Origin: Shewanella metallivivens
GTDB taxonomy: Bacteria; Pseudomonadota; Gammaproteobacteria; Enterobacterales; Shewanellaceae
DNA: 64,000 nucleotides
Direction: 5' to 3'
Assembly: GCF_028750675.1 (NCBI RefSeq)
Contig: NZ_JAQQPZ010000005.1
Span: 114,792-178,791, forward strand
In this document: positions 38,159-48,999 of the stretch, piece by piece
Numbering within the stretch: the first letter of the stretch is position 1
Layout of the letters: every line of letters begins with the position of its first letter
Translations under genes and position numbers: made by a program
Notes under the pieces: model-generated
Told to the model about the DNA's origin: nothing
Seen by the model: the letters and a program-made list of their open reading frames with translations, nothing else
The model's database searches: none

Positions 38159-40165
38159 ATGAGCTATAAGAATTGGCCAATTTCGAAACAGATCGGGTCG
38201 CTCGCTTTACTTTGCTCGATTTTAATTTTTGGCCTAATGTCATATTTCTCCTATAAAACCGCATCAACAACGTTGAATGACAAGGCTATAAGTGCAATAA
38301 GTGCTCAAATGCAAAGCAATGCAGAGCTGATTAAATTACAATATGACAGCATGTTAACATTAGCTGAACGTAGTGCAGACATTTTCCGAACACTGTATCC
38401 CGAAAGACTCTACCTTGATGGCTCAACGGTTTCAATAGCGAACATTACTGCCCCATCATTAATGCATGGTACAGAGCAAATTAACACATCTAACACCAAT
38501 GTTGATAAATACACTGAACTGACTGGCGGTGTTGCAACTATTTTTGTACGCAACCAAGATGATTTTACTCGCATTTCAACCTCATTAAGAAAAGCTGATG
38601 GTGAACGTGCAACAGGGACTAATTTAGGCACTGGGCATCCAGGATATCAACGACTCATAAAGGGTGAAGATTACCAAGGTTATGCTAAATTATTTGGCAA
38701 AGATTACATGACGATCTATCGACCACTTAAAAGCGAGAATGGTCAGGTTATAGCGATTCTATTTACTGGTTTTGATATTACTGAGTCAGTGGCTCACGTT
38801 CAACAAGCCATAAAACAACAAACACTCGAAGAATCAGGCTACTATGCAATTATCCGTAACTCTGACAATCACATTATCGTTCACAAAAATATCCACAATG
38901 ACACCGTCTTTGATCCATCATTATTTTATGGACTGCCAATTGAAAAAGTCTTAAGTCATCGAGAACCTCTTTATTATACATCTCCTAATGGCAAAAATAT
39001 TTTTGCTTACTCCATTCCTATCTTAGGTTGGAATTGGACCATGACAGGTTTAGTGCCTGAAGCGGAATTACATGATGAAAGTATGGATATTCTGAAGCTT
39101 AACTTGCTCATAGCTGTTATCGGGATCATTTTAATCTCAGCCTTGTTATTCACCGTAATCAAGAGCACCATTAATCCTTTACAAAAACTTAAGTCAAAAA
39201 TCGCCACATTAGGACAAGGTGACTTATCACAACACTTTGAATTAAGTGATCCTGATAGTGAAAATGAAGTAGACCAAATCACAATGAGCATCAGTAATAT
39301 GGCTTCAAATCTGTGCTCACTGATCAACTCATTGCAACAATCTGTAGTGATTTTGGAGGATCAAGCCCAATACAGTTTGCAAGTGGCTTCTATTAATGGG
39401 GATGAAGCAAAATCTTTACTTCTTCAAACCGAACACATTGCTACAGCGATTGAAGAAATGTCGGCCTCCATTAAAAATGTGGCAGAAAATTCTGGGCAAG
39501 GAGCATTACAAGCACAAGAAATTGATAACGCTTCTAACGATGGGCACCAACAATTGACACAGGTAGTCACTGCAATGCAATCGCTGAGTGAGCAACTCAC
39601 ACAAACTCAACAGAATATTGAGGGAGTAAATCATGAGAGTGTGGCAATCAGTAAAGTAACCGAAGTGATTAATAGTATTGCTGAACAAACAAATCTATTA
39701 GCCTTAAACGCCGCAATTGAAGCGGCCCGAGCAGGAGAACAAGGACGTGGTTTTGCCGTGGTGGCTGACGAAGTGAGATCGTTAGCCAAACGCACTCAAG
39801 AATCTATCAGTATCATCAGTTCGACTATTAATAAGTTGCAAAAACAAGTTGAAATCACTACGTCACAAATGAAAGAGTGCCAAGAGTTAGGTTTATCTTC
39901 TGTTGTACAGGGAGATGCCGCTAACAATCAATTGAGTCAGATTAACGCTAACATCGCTGAAATGGCGATGTTCTCTTCAAGCATCGCAACAGCAACAAAA
40001 CAACAAAGTACAGTGGCAGATGAGGTTTCTAATAGTCTTCATACTATTTCTTCACTTGCATCTGACAGTGATGAACGTGCAACAAAAGCAGTTAAAGGGG
40101 CCACTGAACTCACATTATTAGCCCAGAATATTAAAGGTCAAATAGGAGTGTTTAAAGTAAAATAA
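38159..40165 (+). CDS. Methyl-accepting chemotaxis protein with Cache sensor
   Basis: The 668-aa chemoreceptor has a transmembrane helix at about 11-30, a periplasmic Cache-type domain (about 40-305, with [21 protein letters not shown] and AILFTGFDI), a second transmembrane helix at about 315-335, a HAMP linker, and a complete signalling hairpin with tip [35 protein letters not shown] (about 508-542). No CheR-tethering pentapeptide is present. It is intact, with its own terminator, and may sense a small organic ligand or redox cue. Confidence 0.93.
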   Translation: MSYKNWPISKQIGSLALLCSILIFGLMSYFSYKTASTTLNDKAISAISAQMQSNAELIKLQYDSMLTLAERSADIFRTLYPERLYLDGSTVSIANITAPSLMHGTEQINTSNTNVDKYTELTGGVATIFVRNQDDFTRISTSLRKADGERATGTNLGTGHPGYQRLIKGEDYQGYAKLFGKDYMTIYRPLKSENGQVIAILFTGFDITESVAHVQQAIKQQTLEESGYYAIIRNSDNHIIVHKNIHNDTVFDPSLFYGLPIEKVLSHREPLYYTSPNGKNIFAYSIPILGWNWTMTGLVPEAELHDESMDILKLNLLIAVIGIILISALLFTVIKSTINPLQKLKSKIATLGQGDLSQHFELSDPDSENEVDQITMSISNMASNLCSLINSLQQSVVILEDQAQYSLQVASINGDEAKSLLLQTEHIATAIEEMSASIKNVAENSGQGALQAQEIDNASNDGHQQLTQVVTAMQSLSEQLTQTQQNIEGVNHESVAISKVTEVINSIAEQTNLLALNAAIEAARAGEQGRGFAVVADEVRSLAKRTQESISIISSTINKLQKQVEITTSQMKECQELGLSSVVQGDAANNQLSQINANIAEMAMFSSSIATATKQQSTVADEVSNSLHTISSLASDSDERATKAVKGATELTLLAQNIKGQIGVFKVK

Positions 40166-40177
40166 ATACAACTATGC

Positions 40178-40213
40178 CTAATGCCGTTCACTTAAGGTGA
40201 GCGGCATTTTTTT
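40178..40213 (+). terminator. Intrinsic terminator after the chemoreceptor
   Basis: AATGCCGTTCAC and GTGAGCGGCATT pair (one G-T) around a 5-base loop, followed by seven T. Confidence 0.92.
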
Positions 40214-40301
40214 CTTTACGACTAGGTAGTCATTTTTATCTGGGCATTGCTGTTCATACACAAACAGGTGGGACCTGTGGTCGATTTAGTTAACTCTCCG
40301 A

Positions 40302-42443
40302 CTAGGCAATCCAAGGTGAAGATGTTTTCCATAAATGGATCCACTCAGGAACTGAGCTAGCTGGCATAGGCCTTGCTATTCCGAAACCTTGTGCTAATTG
40401 ACATCCCATCTTGAGTAATTGTCGACCATGCTCTTTGGTTTCGACTCCCTCCGCGATTACAGTTCGACCGAAAGTCTTCGATAATTCAATGACACTTTTT
40501 ACAATGGCTTGATCATCCATATCATCTAACATGTCAATAACAAAGGATTGATCTATTTTTATCGAATCGGTCATTAGCTTCCTCAAATAACTTAACGATG
40601 AATACCCCGTTCCAAAGTCATCTAACGAAAAGCGTATCCCTAATTGTTTGCATTGATCAATAACCTCAGCGATGTGTTGAGTATCTTTGATAATACTGGA
40701 TTCAAGAATTTCAAATTCAAGCAGACCTGCTTGAAAACTATTGTTGAGAAATAAGACTTCTTTTAATTGTTCAATGAAATCTTCATGTTGAAGTTGTAAT
40801 GGACTAACATTCACACTAATGGGTATAACTAAACCCAAATCACGCCATTCGTTATGCTGCTTTATTGCCTGGTCAATTACCCATTTACCTAACTCAATAG
40901 CTAGAGGTTCCTCTTCAATGAACGGCAAAAAGCGAAATGGTGGCAAAAGACCTTCTGCCGGATGTTGCCAACGGATTAAGGCCTCTAAACCAACAATTTC
41001 ATTAGTTTCCATATTGATTTTGGGTTGATAGAATAACAAAAACTCATTATTACTAAATCCTTGGGTTATGTATTCTAGCTCTCGATATTGTAGTTTTATC
41101 GCTACATCATTTTCAAAGTCAAATTCATGAATGCAATTTCTCCCTAGCTCTTTAGCCTTATACATTGCTTGATCAGCATGACGAATAAGTATGTCTGCAT
41201 AACTATTGTCCTGCGGGAAAAAGGTCACTCCAATACTCACGGTTATAGAAAGCCGCGTATTTTCGATAATAAATTTTTCTGTGATTGAGGAAAGTATTCG
41301 CTGTAATACTTCTCTGGCTTGATGCTGAGTGTTTAAATCATCAAGAATCAAAACAAACTCATCTCCGCCAAACCTGGCAAGTGTATCTTCTTCTCGTATT
41401 ACGGTTTTAAACCGATTGGTTACGAGGCAAAGCAACTCATCCCCTATATCATGACCATAGGCGTCATTTACCTCTTTAAAACCATCCAAGTCTAAGAAAG
41501 CTATAGCTATTTGCTTATTATTCCGCTGCGCTTTGATAATCGCTTGCCGCATTCGATCAGCTAACAAATTTCTGTTCGGCAAATGTGTAAGCTGATCATA
41601 ATTTGCTGCAAACTTTAACTTCTCATTTAACTCTTTTAATTCCTGATTGCGTTTTTCAAGTTTACGTTGATTCTTTTTTGCATCGGTAATATCTTGAAAT
41701 ATACCACTTAACTTTTCAACAACACCATCGACATAAGTGACATTACAAGTCGTTCTAACGTCGATTTTGCGTCCTTTTGTGGTATAAGTCTCAAGCTCTA
41801 AATCATACTCTTCACCAAATTGAATAGCAGCATCAAGTGCTTCTGATAATAATTTTTGGGAGTCGGGTAATAAATAACTTACTACGATGTCAACGTTAGG
41901 AATATATTCTTGCGGGGTTGTTTCATAAATTCGGTAAGTTTCATCTGTCCAAATTAAGTTATTGTTGTGCAAGTTGAGTTGCCAACCACCTAGCTTGCCT
42001 ATTTCTTGAGATTCTCTCAATAACTCAGTTGTCGTTGCAAGTAGTTCTTCCTGCTTCTTACGAAAGGTAATTTCTTGGTGCATACCAATCATTCGTGTAG
42101 GTTTGCCGTCAACATCCCATGAAATAGCTTTGCCTGTAGACAATACCCAAACATAATGACCACTTTTGTGTTTCAAACGAACTTCTAACTCACAAAGTTC
42201 GCTTTGGCCTTGACAGTGGTAATCATAATTCCTAATTGCCTTAGGTAAATCATCAGGATGTAATACATCTAGCCAAGTTTGGTAATCAACAGGCATTAAC
42301 TCCGATAAGCTATAGCCTATAATCTCAGCCCAACGTTCATTACAAACAAGACCACCATTTTCAACACGCCAATCCCAGACACCAACATTGGTAGCATCTA
42401 AAACTAACTCATTAACCTCTTGGCTTACCGTATTCTTGTTCAT
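40302..42443 (-). CDS. Cytoplasmic PAS-PAS-GGDEF-EAL cyclic-di-GMP protein
   Basis: The 713-aa protein lacks transmembrane helices. It has two PAS/PAC modules (about 10-130 and 150-265), a coiled linker, a GGDEF domain with intact GGDEF (about 360) and REED inhibitory site five residues before it, and an EAL domain with EALIRW (about 485), DDFGTGYSS and EGVET. Both active sites look complete. Its first PAS (NERWAEIIGYSLSEL) resembles the third PAS of the 1092-aa protein at 30.8-34.1 kb, suggesting related origin. Confidence 0.93.
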   Translation of the reverse strand: MNKNTVSQEVNELVLDATNVGVWDWRVENGGLVCNERWAEIIGYSLSELMPVDYQTWLDVLHPDDLPKAIRNYDYHCQGQSELCELEVRLKHKSGHYVWVLSTGKAISWDVDGKPTRMIGMHQEITFRKKQEELLATTTELLRESQEIGKLGGWQLNLHNNNLIWTDETYRIYETTPQEYIPNVDIVVSYLLPDSQKLLSEALDAAIQFGEEYDLELETYTTKGRKIDVRTTCNVTYVDGVVEKLSGIFQDITDAKKNQRKLEKRNQELKELNEKLKFAANYDQLTHLPNRNLLADRMRQAIIKAQRNNKQIAIAFLDLDGFKEVNDAYGHDIGDELLCLVTNRFKTVIREEDTLARFGGDEFVLILDDLNTQHQAREVLQRILSSITEKFIIENTRLSITVSIGVTFFPQDNSYADILIRHADQAMYKAKELGRNCIHEFDFENDVAIKLQYRELEYITQGFSNNEFLLFYQPKINMETNEIVGLEALIRWQHPAEGLLPPFRFLPFIEEEPLAIELGKWVIDQAIKQHNEWRDLGLVIPISVNVSPLQLQHEDFIEQLKEVLFLNNSFQAGLLEFEILESSIIKDTQHIAEVIDQCKQLGIRFSLDDFGTGYSSLSYLRKLMTDSIKIDQSFVIDMLDDMDDQAIVKSVIELSKTFGRTVIAEGVETKEHGRQLLKMGCQLAQGFGIARPMPASSVPEWIHLWKTSSPWIA

Positions 42444-43267
42444 GGCTTCTTACTGTTTGGGATAAAAAGTTATGGTTTGAACTAGCCTTTTATAAATAAG
42501 AGTTTTTAGCTTTCATAAATCAAAAAATAGACTTATTACTGTTTATACTTTAATAGTTAGGCTTCATTAAAGAAACAATATTCTTTAAAGTAAGGTAGAC
42601 CTAACTATCAATTAAATCAAATCAAATAGTTAACAAGCAAAAACACACAACCAACACTTCTGACACCGCATTAAGTATCCGTTCCATCAGAAGTATTACC
42701 AGTTGCTGCCCAGCCTAACGAAGAAAACCATGGTGCTACTGCTTCAAATTCTATACATACACCGTCTTCGTAACAAACCTAAACATTGAATGGTTCAAAC
42801 TCATCATCGTTCATCGTCGGCACAATACAACTAATTTTAGTAGTAACGACAAGAAATTATCGTGATAGCATGATCATCAGCAACATAAACCTATTTGTGT
42901 CAAAAAATACCAAGCGACCAAAAGCCAGATAAGTTTTACTTTAGTCGCTCTGGTTACCAATACCCGCATTTGAAGAACGTTTAACATCATTGATGCCTCT
43001 ATGCCGACCGAAATTAAGGAAAGTCGAGTTATGTTGTGGTTAAGGAAGCCAATAAGCCACTGCAATATTAGGTGTGGTTTGCTAGACGCTTAAGTTATTA
43101 TCAATGTCTTTCAATGATTCGGTTCCATATTGCAGATCACAAAATAATCGACAATGTGTTAACATTATCTCGTCACTTATCGCGCCATAAAGAGGGTCTC
43201 ACTCATGAACGCAAGACTCAGTTATTGGATGCCGTTTATCTCCATAGGGATCGTTATCATCGATGGT
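42444..43267. other. Decayed segment between GGDEF-EAL gene and IS3 element
   Basis: No intact gene is supported. On the minus strand at about 42674-42845 there is a C-terminal scrap (VPTMNDDEFEPFNV-stop-VCYEDGVCIEFEAVAPWFSSLGW) broken by one stop codon. The short frames at 42877-43065 and 43072-43281 lack ribosome binding sites and recognisable motifs. Confidence 0.5.
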
Positions 43268-43325
43268 TTGACGTGGTTTAATTGATACGACTAACCCAGT
43301 TAAGACATAATTGATTTAACTGGAG

Positions 43326-43625
43326 ATTGAAATAACTAAACGTAAAACCTATTCAAAAGAGTTTAAGCTTGATGCCATTGCGCTGGTAAGAGAGCAAAAT
43401 TATAGCATTGCTGAAGCTTCAAGAAATCTAGAAGTGAGTGCTCAGCTCCTCGGTCGCTTGATAAAAGAATCCGAAAATGATGATGGTCATGCATTCAGAG
43501 GAAACGGCAAGCTAACACCTGAGCAGCAGGAAATTCGTCAACTAAAAGCACAAGTCAAACGCCTAGAAATGGAGCGTGAAATATTAAAAAAAGCGACGGT
43601 CTTCTTTGCCAAAGAAACGAAGTAA
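43326..43625 (+). CDS. IS3-family OrfA
   Basis: OrfA reads KRKTYSKEFKLDAIALVREQNYSIAEASRNLEVSAQLLGRLIKE (helix-turn-helix) and then a leucine-zipper-like LKAQVKRLEMEREILKKATVFF. No ATG is present at the expected start. The codon before EITKRKTYS is ATT (43326), with CTG at 43320 also in frame. A7G at about 43587 is a classic -1 slippery site leading into the OrfB frame. Confidence 0.82.
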   Translation: MEITKRKTYSKEFKLDAIALVREQNYSIAEASRNLEVSAQLLGRLIKESENDDGHAFRGNGKLTPEQQEIRQLKAQVKRLEMEREILKKATVFFAKETK

Positions 43626-43663
43626 AATACACGTTTATTGCCCAAAATAAGAAGATCTGGCCT

Positions 43664-44033
43664 GTGATAGTAATGTGTCGCGTGTTGGGTGTAAAAAACA
43701 ATAACTACTACAGTTATCAAAAGCGAAAACCACAAAAGTCTGTTGATACAGAGCATCAAGAGTTGCTCCAGTGGGTAAAGAATATTGCTGAGTTTAGCGA
43801 TAATACCTATGGCGAAAGGCGAATTCAAAAAGCATTAAATACGCTTGATTATCCTGTCGGGCGCAGGAAAACAGCACAATTGATGAAAGAGGCAAACGTT
43901 TGGGTGCGCTACAAGAAAAAGTATAAAGCAACGACGAATAGTGAACACAATAAGCCAATATACGATAATGAACTCACACAGAATTTTGATTTTCAGAGCG
44001 CCAATCAAGCGTGGGTGCAAGATATTACGTATA
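43664..44033 (+). CDS. IS3-family OrfB, 5' exon
   Basis: This part gives the HTH_21-like region (YGERRIQKALNTLDYPVGRRKTAQLMKEANV) and ends in the first catalytic Asp motif VQDITY. It is open upstream in the -1 frame relative to OrfA (KYTFIAQNKKIWPVIVMCRVLGV), so it is probably made as an OrfAB fusion. It is cut at 44033 by the intron. After splicing the frame continues at 46311. Confidence 0.85.
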
Positions 44034-44696
44034 GTGTGCCCGGAGTTCAGCACTAGCATGGAATGCTTTAATGAACCACGAGTCTATCTGAAATACATAA
44101 ACACTACGGCAGGAGCTACATTGTTTATGGCACTATCTGGTTGTGCAGATAGTTGAGTCTGAGCGGCAGTGACTTATCGTATGCTGATAAGGTGATGTAA
44201 CTCGCTGACAACGGGGAGTGAGGCGAATTCGTTAAGCCAAGATGCTCCTCTAGACTAAGTATTGGACGGATGAAGAACATGAACCGATTAACCCGCATCT
44301 ATGGGCTGAAACGTCGCCATTACCTACACGAATTAATAGGTAATATGGTGCTGCAATAGTGCTAAATGTATGGGCATTATTACCGAATTAATGAGTAATA
44401 AATAACTACTTATTAATGGATAAACGTTAAATCACAATTCTGCGTTTAAGCATCATCACCTTACAGCACGATAAGGTCAAAGACTGCGATCGGCATCCTC
44501 CCCAATATGTTCGAGTTCAGGTAGGTAAACCGGGGAAGGTTTGTTTTGAATGCTAAGGGAGCATGACCCTGATGACAAACAAACTGGCGGAGTGTTTGTA
44601 GTAGTCTGAGATGGGGAAAGCCCATTACATGGCGAAGGGACACAGTTTAATTGATTTGCGTAAGTAAATTACCTGACCTTAATGAGGTGAAGACCT

Positions 44697-46220
44697 TTGA
44701 TAATCAGCGAACAGCAACGTAAATTAGCAACATGGACAGCAACCGATAAAACGCGTCGCGTTAATCGATTGCTGCGCCTTATCAGTCACCCGCATTGGCT
44801 TCGCCAAGCGGCTGAAGTAACGCTTTCTTCAAAAGGAGCTAAAACGCCTGGTGTTGATGGAATAACAAAGATTCATATACAGGCTAATTTGGCTGGTTAT
44901 CTTGATGAGATCAGAAACGATCTGCTGTCAGGTAACTATCAACCGATGCCTGCTAGACGGATCTATATCCCCAAGACCAATGGAAAGCTACGTCCTCTAG
45001 GTATACCAACGCTTAGGGACAGAATAGTTCAACGTGCCATGCTCATGGCAATGGAGCCGATATGGGAAAATGATTTTCATTCGTTGTCCTATGGCTTTAG
45101 ACCAGAGCGCAGTGTCCATCACGCCATTCGTACGGTTAAACTACAAATGACCGAATCCAATGAGCCGAGAGGTCGCTGGATAATTGAAGGAGACCTATCA
45201 AGCTATTTTGATACAGTTCACCATCGATTATTGATGAAATGTGTTCGTAAACGGATCAACTGCCGTCGATTTAATGATTTGCTTTGGTGCTTCATTAAAG
45301 CTGGACACATTGAACGTAACCTATTTTGTGCAACCAGCGAAGGCGTACCACAAGGTGGTGTAATTTCTCCGTTATTGTCAAACATAATGCTTAATGAGTT
45401 CGATCAATATTTGGATAAATGTTACTTGAGTAAGAAAGCCCGTAAAGACCGCTGGTACTGGAACCACAGTATCAAAATCAAGCGAAAACCTGCGGTTGAG
45501 GAAAACAGACAATGGAAACCAGCCGTTGCTTATTGCCGTTATGCTGATGACTTTCTAGTGATTGTCAAAGGCAATAAACAACAAGCAGAGGCTATTCGGG
45601 ACCAATGTCGACACTTCCTAGAAGGTAAGCTGAAACTCAGGTTAAATATGGATAAAACTCATATTACACATGTGAATGACGGTTTTATATTTCTCGGACA
45701 TAGGATCATTCGAAAGCGTGGACCTAAGGGAAATATGCGAGTGGTGTCTGGTATTCCAAACGGTAAAGCCAAAGCATTTTCTCATTCATTGAGTCAGGCT
45801 TTATCAGGGGATCATAGCTGTAGCAAGATAGACAAAGTGGAACAACTCAATCGTAAACTTAAGGGGTGGGCACAATTTTATCGACATACTGATTACACCG
45901 CGAAAATTTACAGCAAAATTGATCGTATTATTTTCTGGAAACTCGCCAAGTGGTTGGCTAGGAAATATCGTTGTTCTATTAAATCGTTAATGATGAAATG
46001 GATCAAACGTCCGACACCAAATCAGGCAACGACATAGGTGTTATTTGGTAAAAGCAATCGTGGAAATTTATGTGGCGCGTCACTATTTAGATTAGTGAGT
46101 AGCCCTAAATTACCCTTTAGATGGCGAGCACCAGAAGCAAATCCCTACCTCAGAGATGAAATTAGAAATACTGTCACGTCTCGCTATAGCGATGTTGCCA
46201 TGGCTGTTAGCCACAATTAA
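44697..46220 (+). pseudogene. ltrA: Group II intron reverse transcriptase/maturase (ltrA-like) with in-frame amber stop
   Basis: The first 446 codons contain RT blocks (PARRIYIPKTNGKLRPLGIPTLRDR, SYGFRPERS, PQGGVISPLLSNIML), the catalytic CRYADDF and a maturase X domain (LNRKLKGWAQFYRH). A TAG at 46035-46037 ends it, but the same frame continues for 60 codons with VLFGKSNRGNLCGASLFRLV and NPYLRDE, the usual C terminus of this family, ending SHN. The TAG probably replaced a TGG tryptophan codon. I see no HNH endonuclease domain. Confidence 0.88.
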
Positions 46221-46225
46221 GCGGA

Positions 46226-46259
46226 GAGCCGTATGCGCTGAAAGGTGCACGTACGGTTC
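46226..46259 (+). ncRNA. Group II intron domain V
   Basis: A 34-nt hairpin reading GAGCCGTATGCG, GAAA tetraloop region and CGTACGGTTC is the catalytic domain V. It has the conserved AGC-like triad area near the base and a bulge. Confidence 0.92.
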
Positions 46260-46310
46260 GGAGAGGAGAAGCAGAGAAATAGTTCGACTACGCTCTGCCT
46301 CTTACTCTAC

Positions 46311-46777
46311 TATGGACTTCAGAGGGATGGCTGTATTTAGCCGTCGTAATCGATCTCTATTCCCGTAAAGTGGTCGGCTGGAGCATGGATAGCAGAATGA
46401 AAGCGCAACTTGTTTGTGATGCGCTAACAATGGCCATCTGGCAAAGAAAACCTAAAGCGGGCTTGATAATACATTCAGATCAAGGTGTTCAATATGCGAG
46501 TCATCAATATAGACGAATACTGAGAACACATGGATTTGTAGGCAGTATGAGTAAAAAAGGATGTTGTTGGGATAATGCAGTAGCAGAAAGCTTTTTTGGC
46601 AGTTTGAAACAGGAACGGGTTCACTGGCGAAACTATCGAACGCGTTATGCTGCCCAGCAAGATGTCATGAATTACATCACCATGTGGTACAACAGCCAAC
46701 GAATGCATTCATACCTTGACTACCAAAGTCCCAATGAATTTGAGCGTATGGATAAGCAGATAAAAGAAGTCGCTTAA
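46311..46777 (+). CDS. IS3-family OrfB, 3' exon
   Basis: Continuing the spliced frame, it reads WTSEGWLYLAVVIDLYSRKVVGWSM, the second catalytic Asp in HSDQGVQYAS, and the Glu in WDNAVAESFFGSLK. It ends with the YNSQRMHSYLDYQSPNEF signature. With the 5' exon all three DDE residues are present, so the transposase would be functional after splicing. An internal GTG or ATG cannot replace the first exon's Asp. Confidence 0.87.
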
Positions 46778-46839
46778 CGAACTTAACTAGGGTGACCGAA
46801 TTCAGTTGACCAGGTCAATCACTTCAAATAGTCGAAGTT

Positions 46840-48999
46840 TTATTTTGATCCTTTTAAAAGCTCAATAAGATAGCTATTTCGACGATGTGAATGGCTCGGT
46901 GCTTCTGTAATCGCTCTGAAATCCGCTTCTGTACCAACGATATGGATTTCTGTTTCCGCCCTAGTAATAGCAGTATATAACCATGCTCTGTCAACGATTC
47001 TACCTTTCAGTAACGCGATGATAATACACGGGAACTGCGAACCTTGAGCTTTGTGAAGCGTTATTGCGTAACCCAACTCCATACAATCCAGCACGGCTTG
47101 AGTTACTTCAATCTTATCTCCTGTATCAAGCGTTACTTCACCATAACTCTCTCCAGATGACTCGACACTGGTGAGGACACCTAGCGATCCATTCTGAATG
47201 CCTTTGTCATAGATATTTTGAGTAAATAATATGGAGTCGTTAAGGCGCAGGTTTTGAAAAAAGAGTTCACCATTAATTTTAAACTCAAGCAGACAGCCAT
47301 CGTGATTAATAGACTCTTGAATGAGTTTATTAATGTCAGCAACGAGTGCTTTGGTCGGTGCCATAACACGACTATTTTCAGGTGATTGCTGATACAAGTC
47401 ACAACAGACTTGAGCAATGTCGCTCTTTGTCGTTTCGTGGAAGTGAATAGCGCCCGTACTTAGTTTCTCAGGTACGATGCCTTGATTAATAAGCTTGGAG
47501 TATTCGGCAATGCCCGTTGAACCTTCATGGCGCTTAACGATATCTAGCATGGTGTTAGCAATGGCTTTAGACAGAACGATATCGGCAAGTACCTTGCCGC
47601 AACCTATAGGTGGTAACTGGTCTGGGTCGCCTGTAAAGATAATACGAACAGATGGATGAATATGGTTGACCAGGCGGTACATGGTCGGCAAATCAATCAT
47701 GCTGGCTTCATCAATAACAAGCAGATGTTTTTGTTTATCTGAATCAATAGGTTCATTTCGCAGTAACTTTGCAATTGTGGAAGTCATAAAACCGATTGAT
47801 TCATGCAAGCGCATGGCTGCACGGCCACTTAAAGCTACTGCATGTATTTCAAACCCTATTGCATAATATGCACGCAATGCTGTTCTTAGAACTGTTGTTT
47901 TACCTGTCCCTGCACCACCAGTGATACAGCTTACTGCGTTATCAAGGCAGGTAATGACCGCCTCTGTTTGTTTCTTGGTTAACTCATAAGGTAGCTCTCC
48001 AACTGCATAGCAATATGCAGAATTTGCATGTTCGTCATATAAGTTGTTTTGACTGGCAAGTGCTTTAAGTCGTTTAGTAACGACATTTTCCATCAATAAC
48101 TGAGCCGTTGGATGATAGGTTCCTGTTGATTGATTTAATAAATATTGAGCTTTGTCGTATCCAGCTTTAAACGCTTTGGCAACCAACTCTTTGTCTTTGA
48201 GTAGTTTGGTTAAATAAGGGCGTAAATTGGCTTGTACCGTGTAGGTATGGCCTTTCTCAATTTCATTACGTATCGCTATTTCAAGCGCTGCGCTCAACCG
48301 CCTGTCATCATTGGTAGTGACCTCAAGCTTCGCTTGAGAAATAGAATCCACCTCTGTGAATCCTACTCCAAACCCAATTAACACATATGGGTTCTGCTTA
48401 ATCGCTTCAATGGATTGCTCACTGTGATATTTCAGCAAACGCTGCTGAACACTAGCAGGTATTTTGTGTTCGGACATCCAATTGCAATGGGCAAGATTTT
48501 TGTATTTAGCATATCCCTCAAACAATGCATTAATAGAATCCTCGTTCAAAACGTTTTTAAGCAACAATCTTGATTCTGGAGAGTCGTTACTCAAGGTTGA
48601 ATAAAGATCCTTACCTAGAAGTTCCCAGAGCGCTCTGGCTTTGCTTTCACCAATACCCTTAAAGTCGTTTTCTCTCGCTATGAAGTTAATTAGCTGCTCA
48701 CCAGTTTCTGGCAAACAACATTCAACACGCTCAGGTGACTCATAGACATGTTGCTTCATAACGTAATCACCCGTATCCATGTCTTGGATTTTTCTTTCTC
48801 CGGTTACAGACCAATACTGTCCAAATGCAGGCTGTGTAGGCAATGCGTCAGGATTTATTTTTATCGTGACATAGTATCTACCACTGTGGGTTCTGTATGA
48901 GCTTTTATTGAGTGGTACACCGGTGAATATCACCATCGTGGATGAGTTGTATGGGATGCTGGTGACGCGAAACAGTTCTTCATTTAAGGCAGTATTCAT
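46840..48999 (-). CDS. RecD-like superfamily 1B helicase of the island module
   Basis: The 719-aa protein resembles RecD2/TraA-type 5'-3' helicases. It has helix-hairpin-helix-like text near ENDFKGIGESKARAL (about 110-125), Walker A GGAGTGKTT (about 360), Walker B VIDEASM (about 425), FTGDPDQLPPIG (about 450), and the C-terminal ITLHKAQGSQFP and LYTAITRAETEI motifs. It overlaps by four bases with the 145-aa HTH gene, so it belongs to the recombinase operon and may process DNA during island movement (inference). Confidence 0.88.
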   Translation of the reverse strand: MNTALNEELFRVTSIPYNSSTMVIFTGVPLNKSSYRTHSGRYYVTIKINPDALPTQPAFGQYWSVTGERKIQDMDTGDYVMKQHVYESPERVECCLPETGEQLINFIARENDFKGIGESKARALWELLGKDLYSTLSNDSPESRLLLKNVLNEDSINALFEGYAKYKNLAHCNWMSEHKIPASVQQRLLKYHSEQSIEAIKQNPYVLIGFGVGFTEVDSISQAKLEVTTNDDRRLSAALEIAIRNEIEKGHTYTVQANLRPYLTKLLKDKELVAKAFKAGYDKAQYLLNQSTGTYHPTAQLLMENVVTKRLKALASQNNLYDEHANSAYCYAVGELPYELTKKQTEAVITCLDNAVSCITGGAGTGKTTVLRTALRAYYAIGFEIHAVALSGRAAMRLHESIGFMTSTIAKLLRNEPIDSDKQKHLLVIDEASMIDLPTMYRLVNHIHPSVRIIFTGDPDQLPPIGCGKVLADIVLSKAIANTMLDIVKRHEGSTGIAEYSKLINQGIVPEKLSTGAIHFHETTKSDIAQVCCDLYQQSPENSRVMAPTKALVADINKLIQESINHDGCLLEFKINGELFFQNLRLNDSILFTQNIYDKGIQNGSLGVLTSVESSGESYGEVTLDTGDKIEVTQAVLDCMELGYAITLHKAQGSQFPCIIIALLKGRIVDRAWLYTAITRAETEIHIVGTEADFRAITEAPSHSHRRNSYLIELLKGSK

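Larger units (their letters stand above)
44034..46310 (+). mobile_element. Group II intron inserted in the IS3 transposase
   Basis: The intron begins GTGTGCCCGG, the conserved 5' start, and ends with AC. It encodes a reverse transcriptase and has a textbook domain V at 46226-46259. It sits right after the codon for the catalytic DITY of the transposase. Joining 44033 to 46311 restores ITY-I-WTSEGWLYLAVVIDL, so the boundaries are supported by the protein itself. Confidence 0.93.
43268..46818 (+). mobile_element. IS3-family insertion sequence carrying a group II intron
   Basis: The ends are inverted repeats that match at 25 of 37 positions by my hand alignment (TTGACGTGG... at left; ...CCAGGTCAA at right). 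Removing the 2277-bp intron leaves 1274 bp, the normal IS3 length. It encodes OrfA and an interrupted OrfB. No flanking target duplication is evident, so it is either old or rearranged. Confidence 0.85.

Noticed and set aside
43072..43281. 69-aa plus-strand ORF (His/Arg-rich)
   Set aside because: It has a plausible helix pattern but no ribosome binding site, and its end crosses the IS3 left terminal repeat, so it is not supported as a gene.
46038..46220. Separate 60-aa gene after the reverse transcriptase
   Set aside because: It is in the same frame directly after the TAG and carries the family's conserved C terminus, so it is part of the broken maturase, not a new gene.
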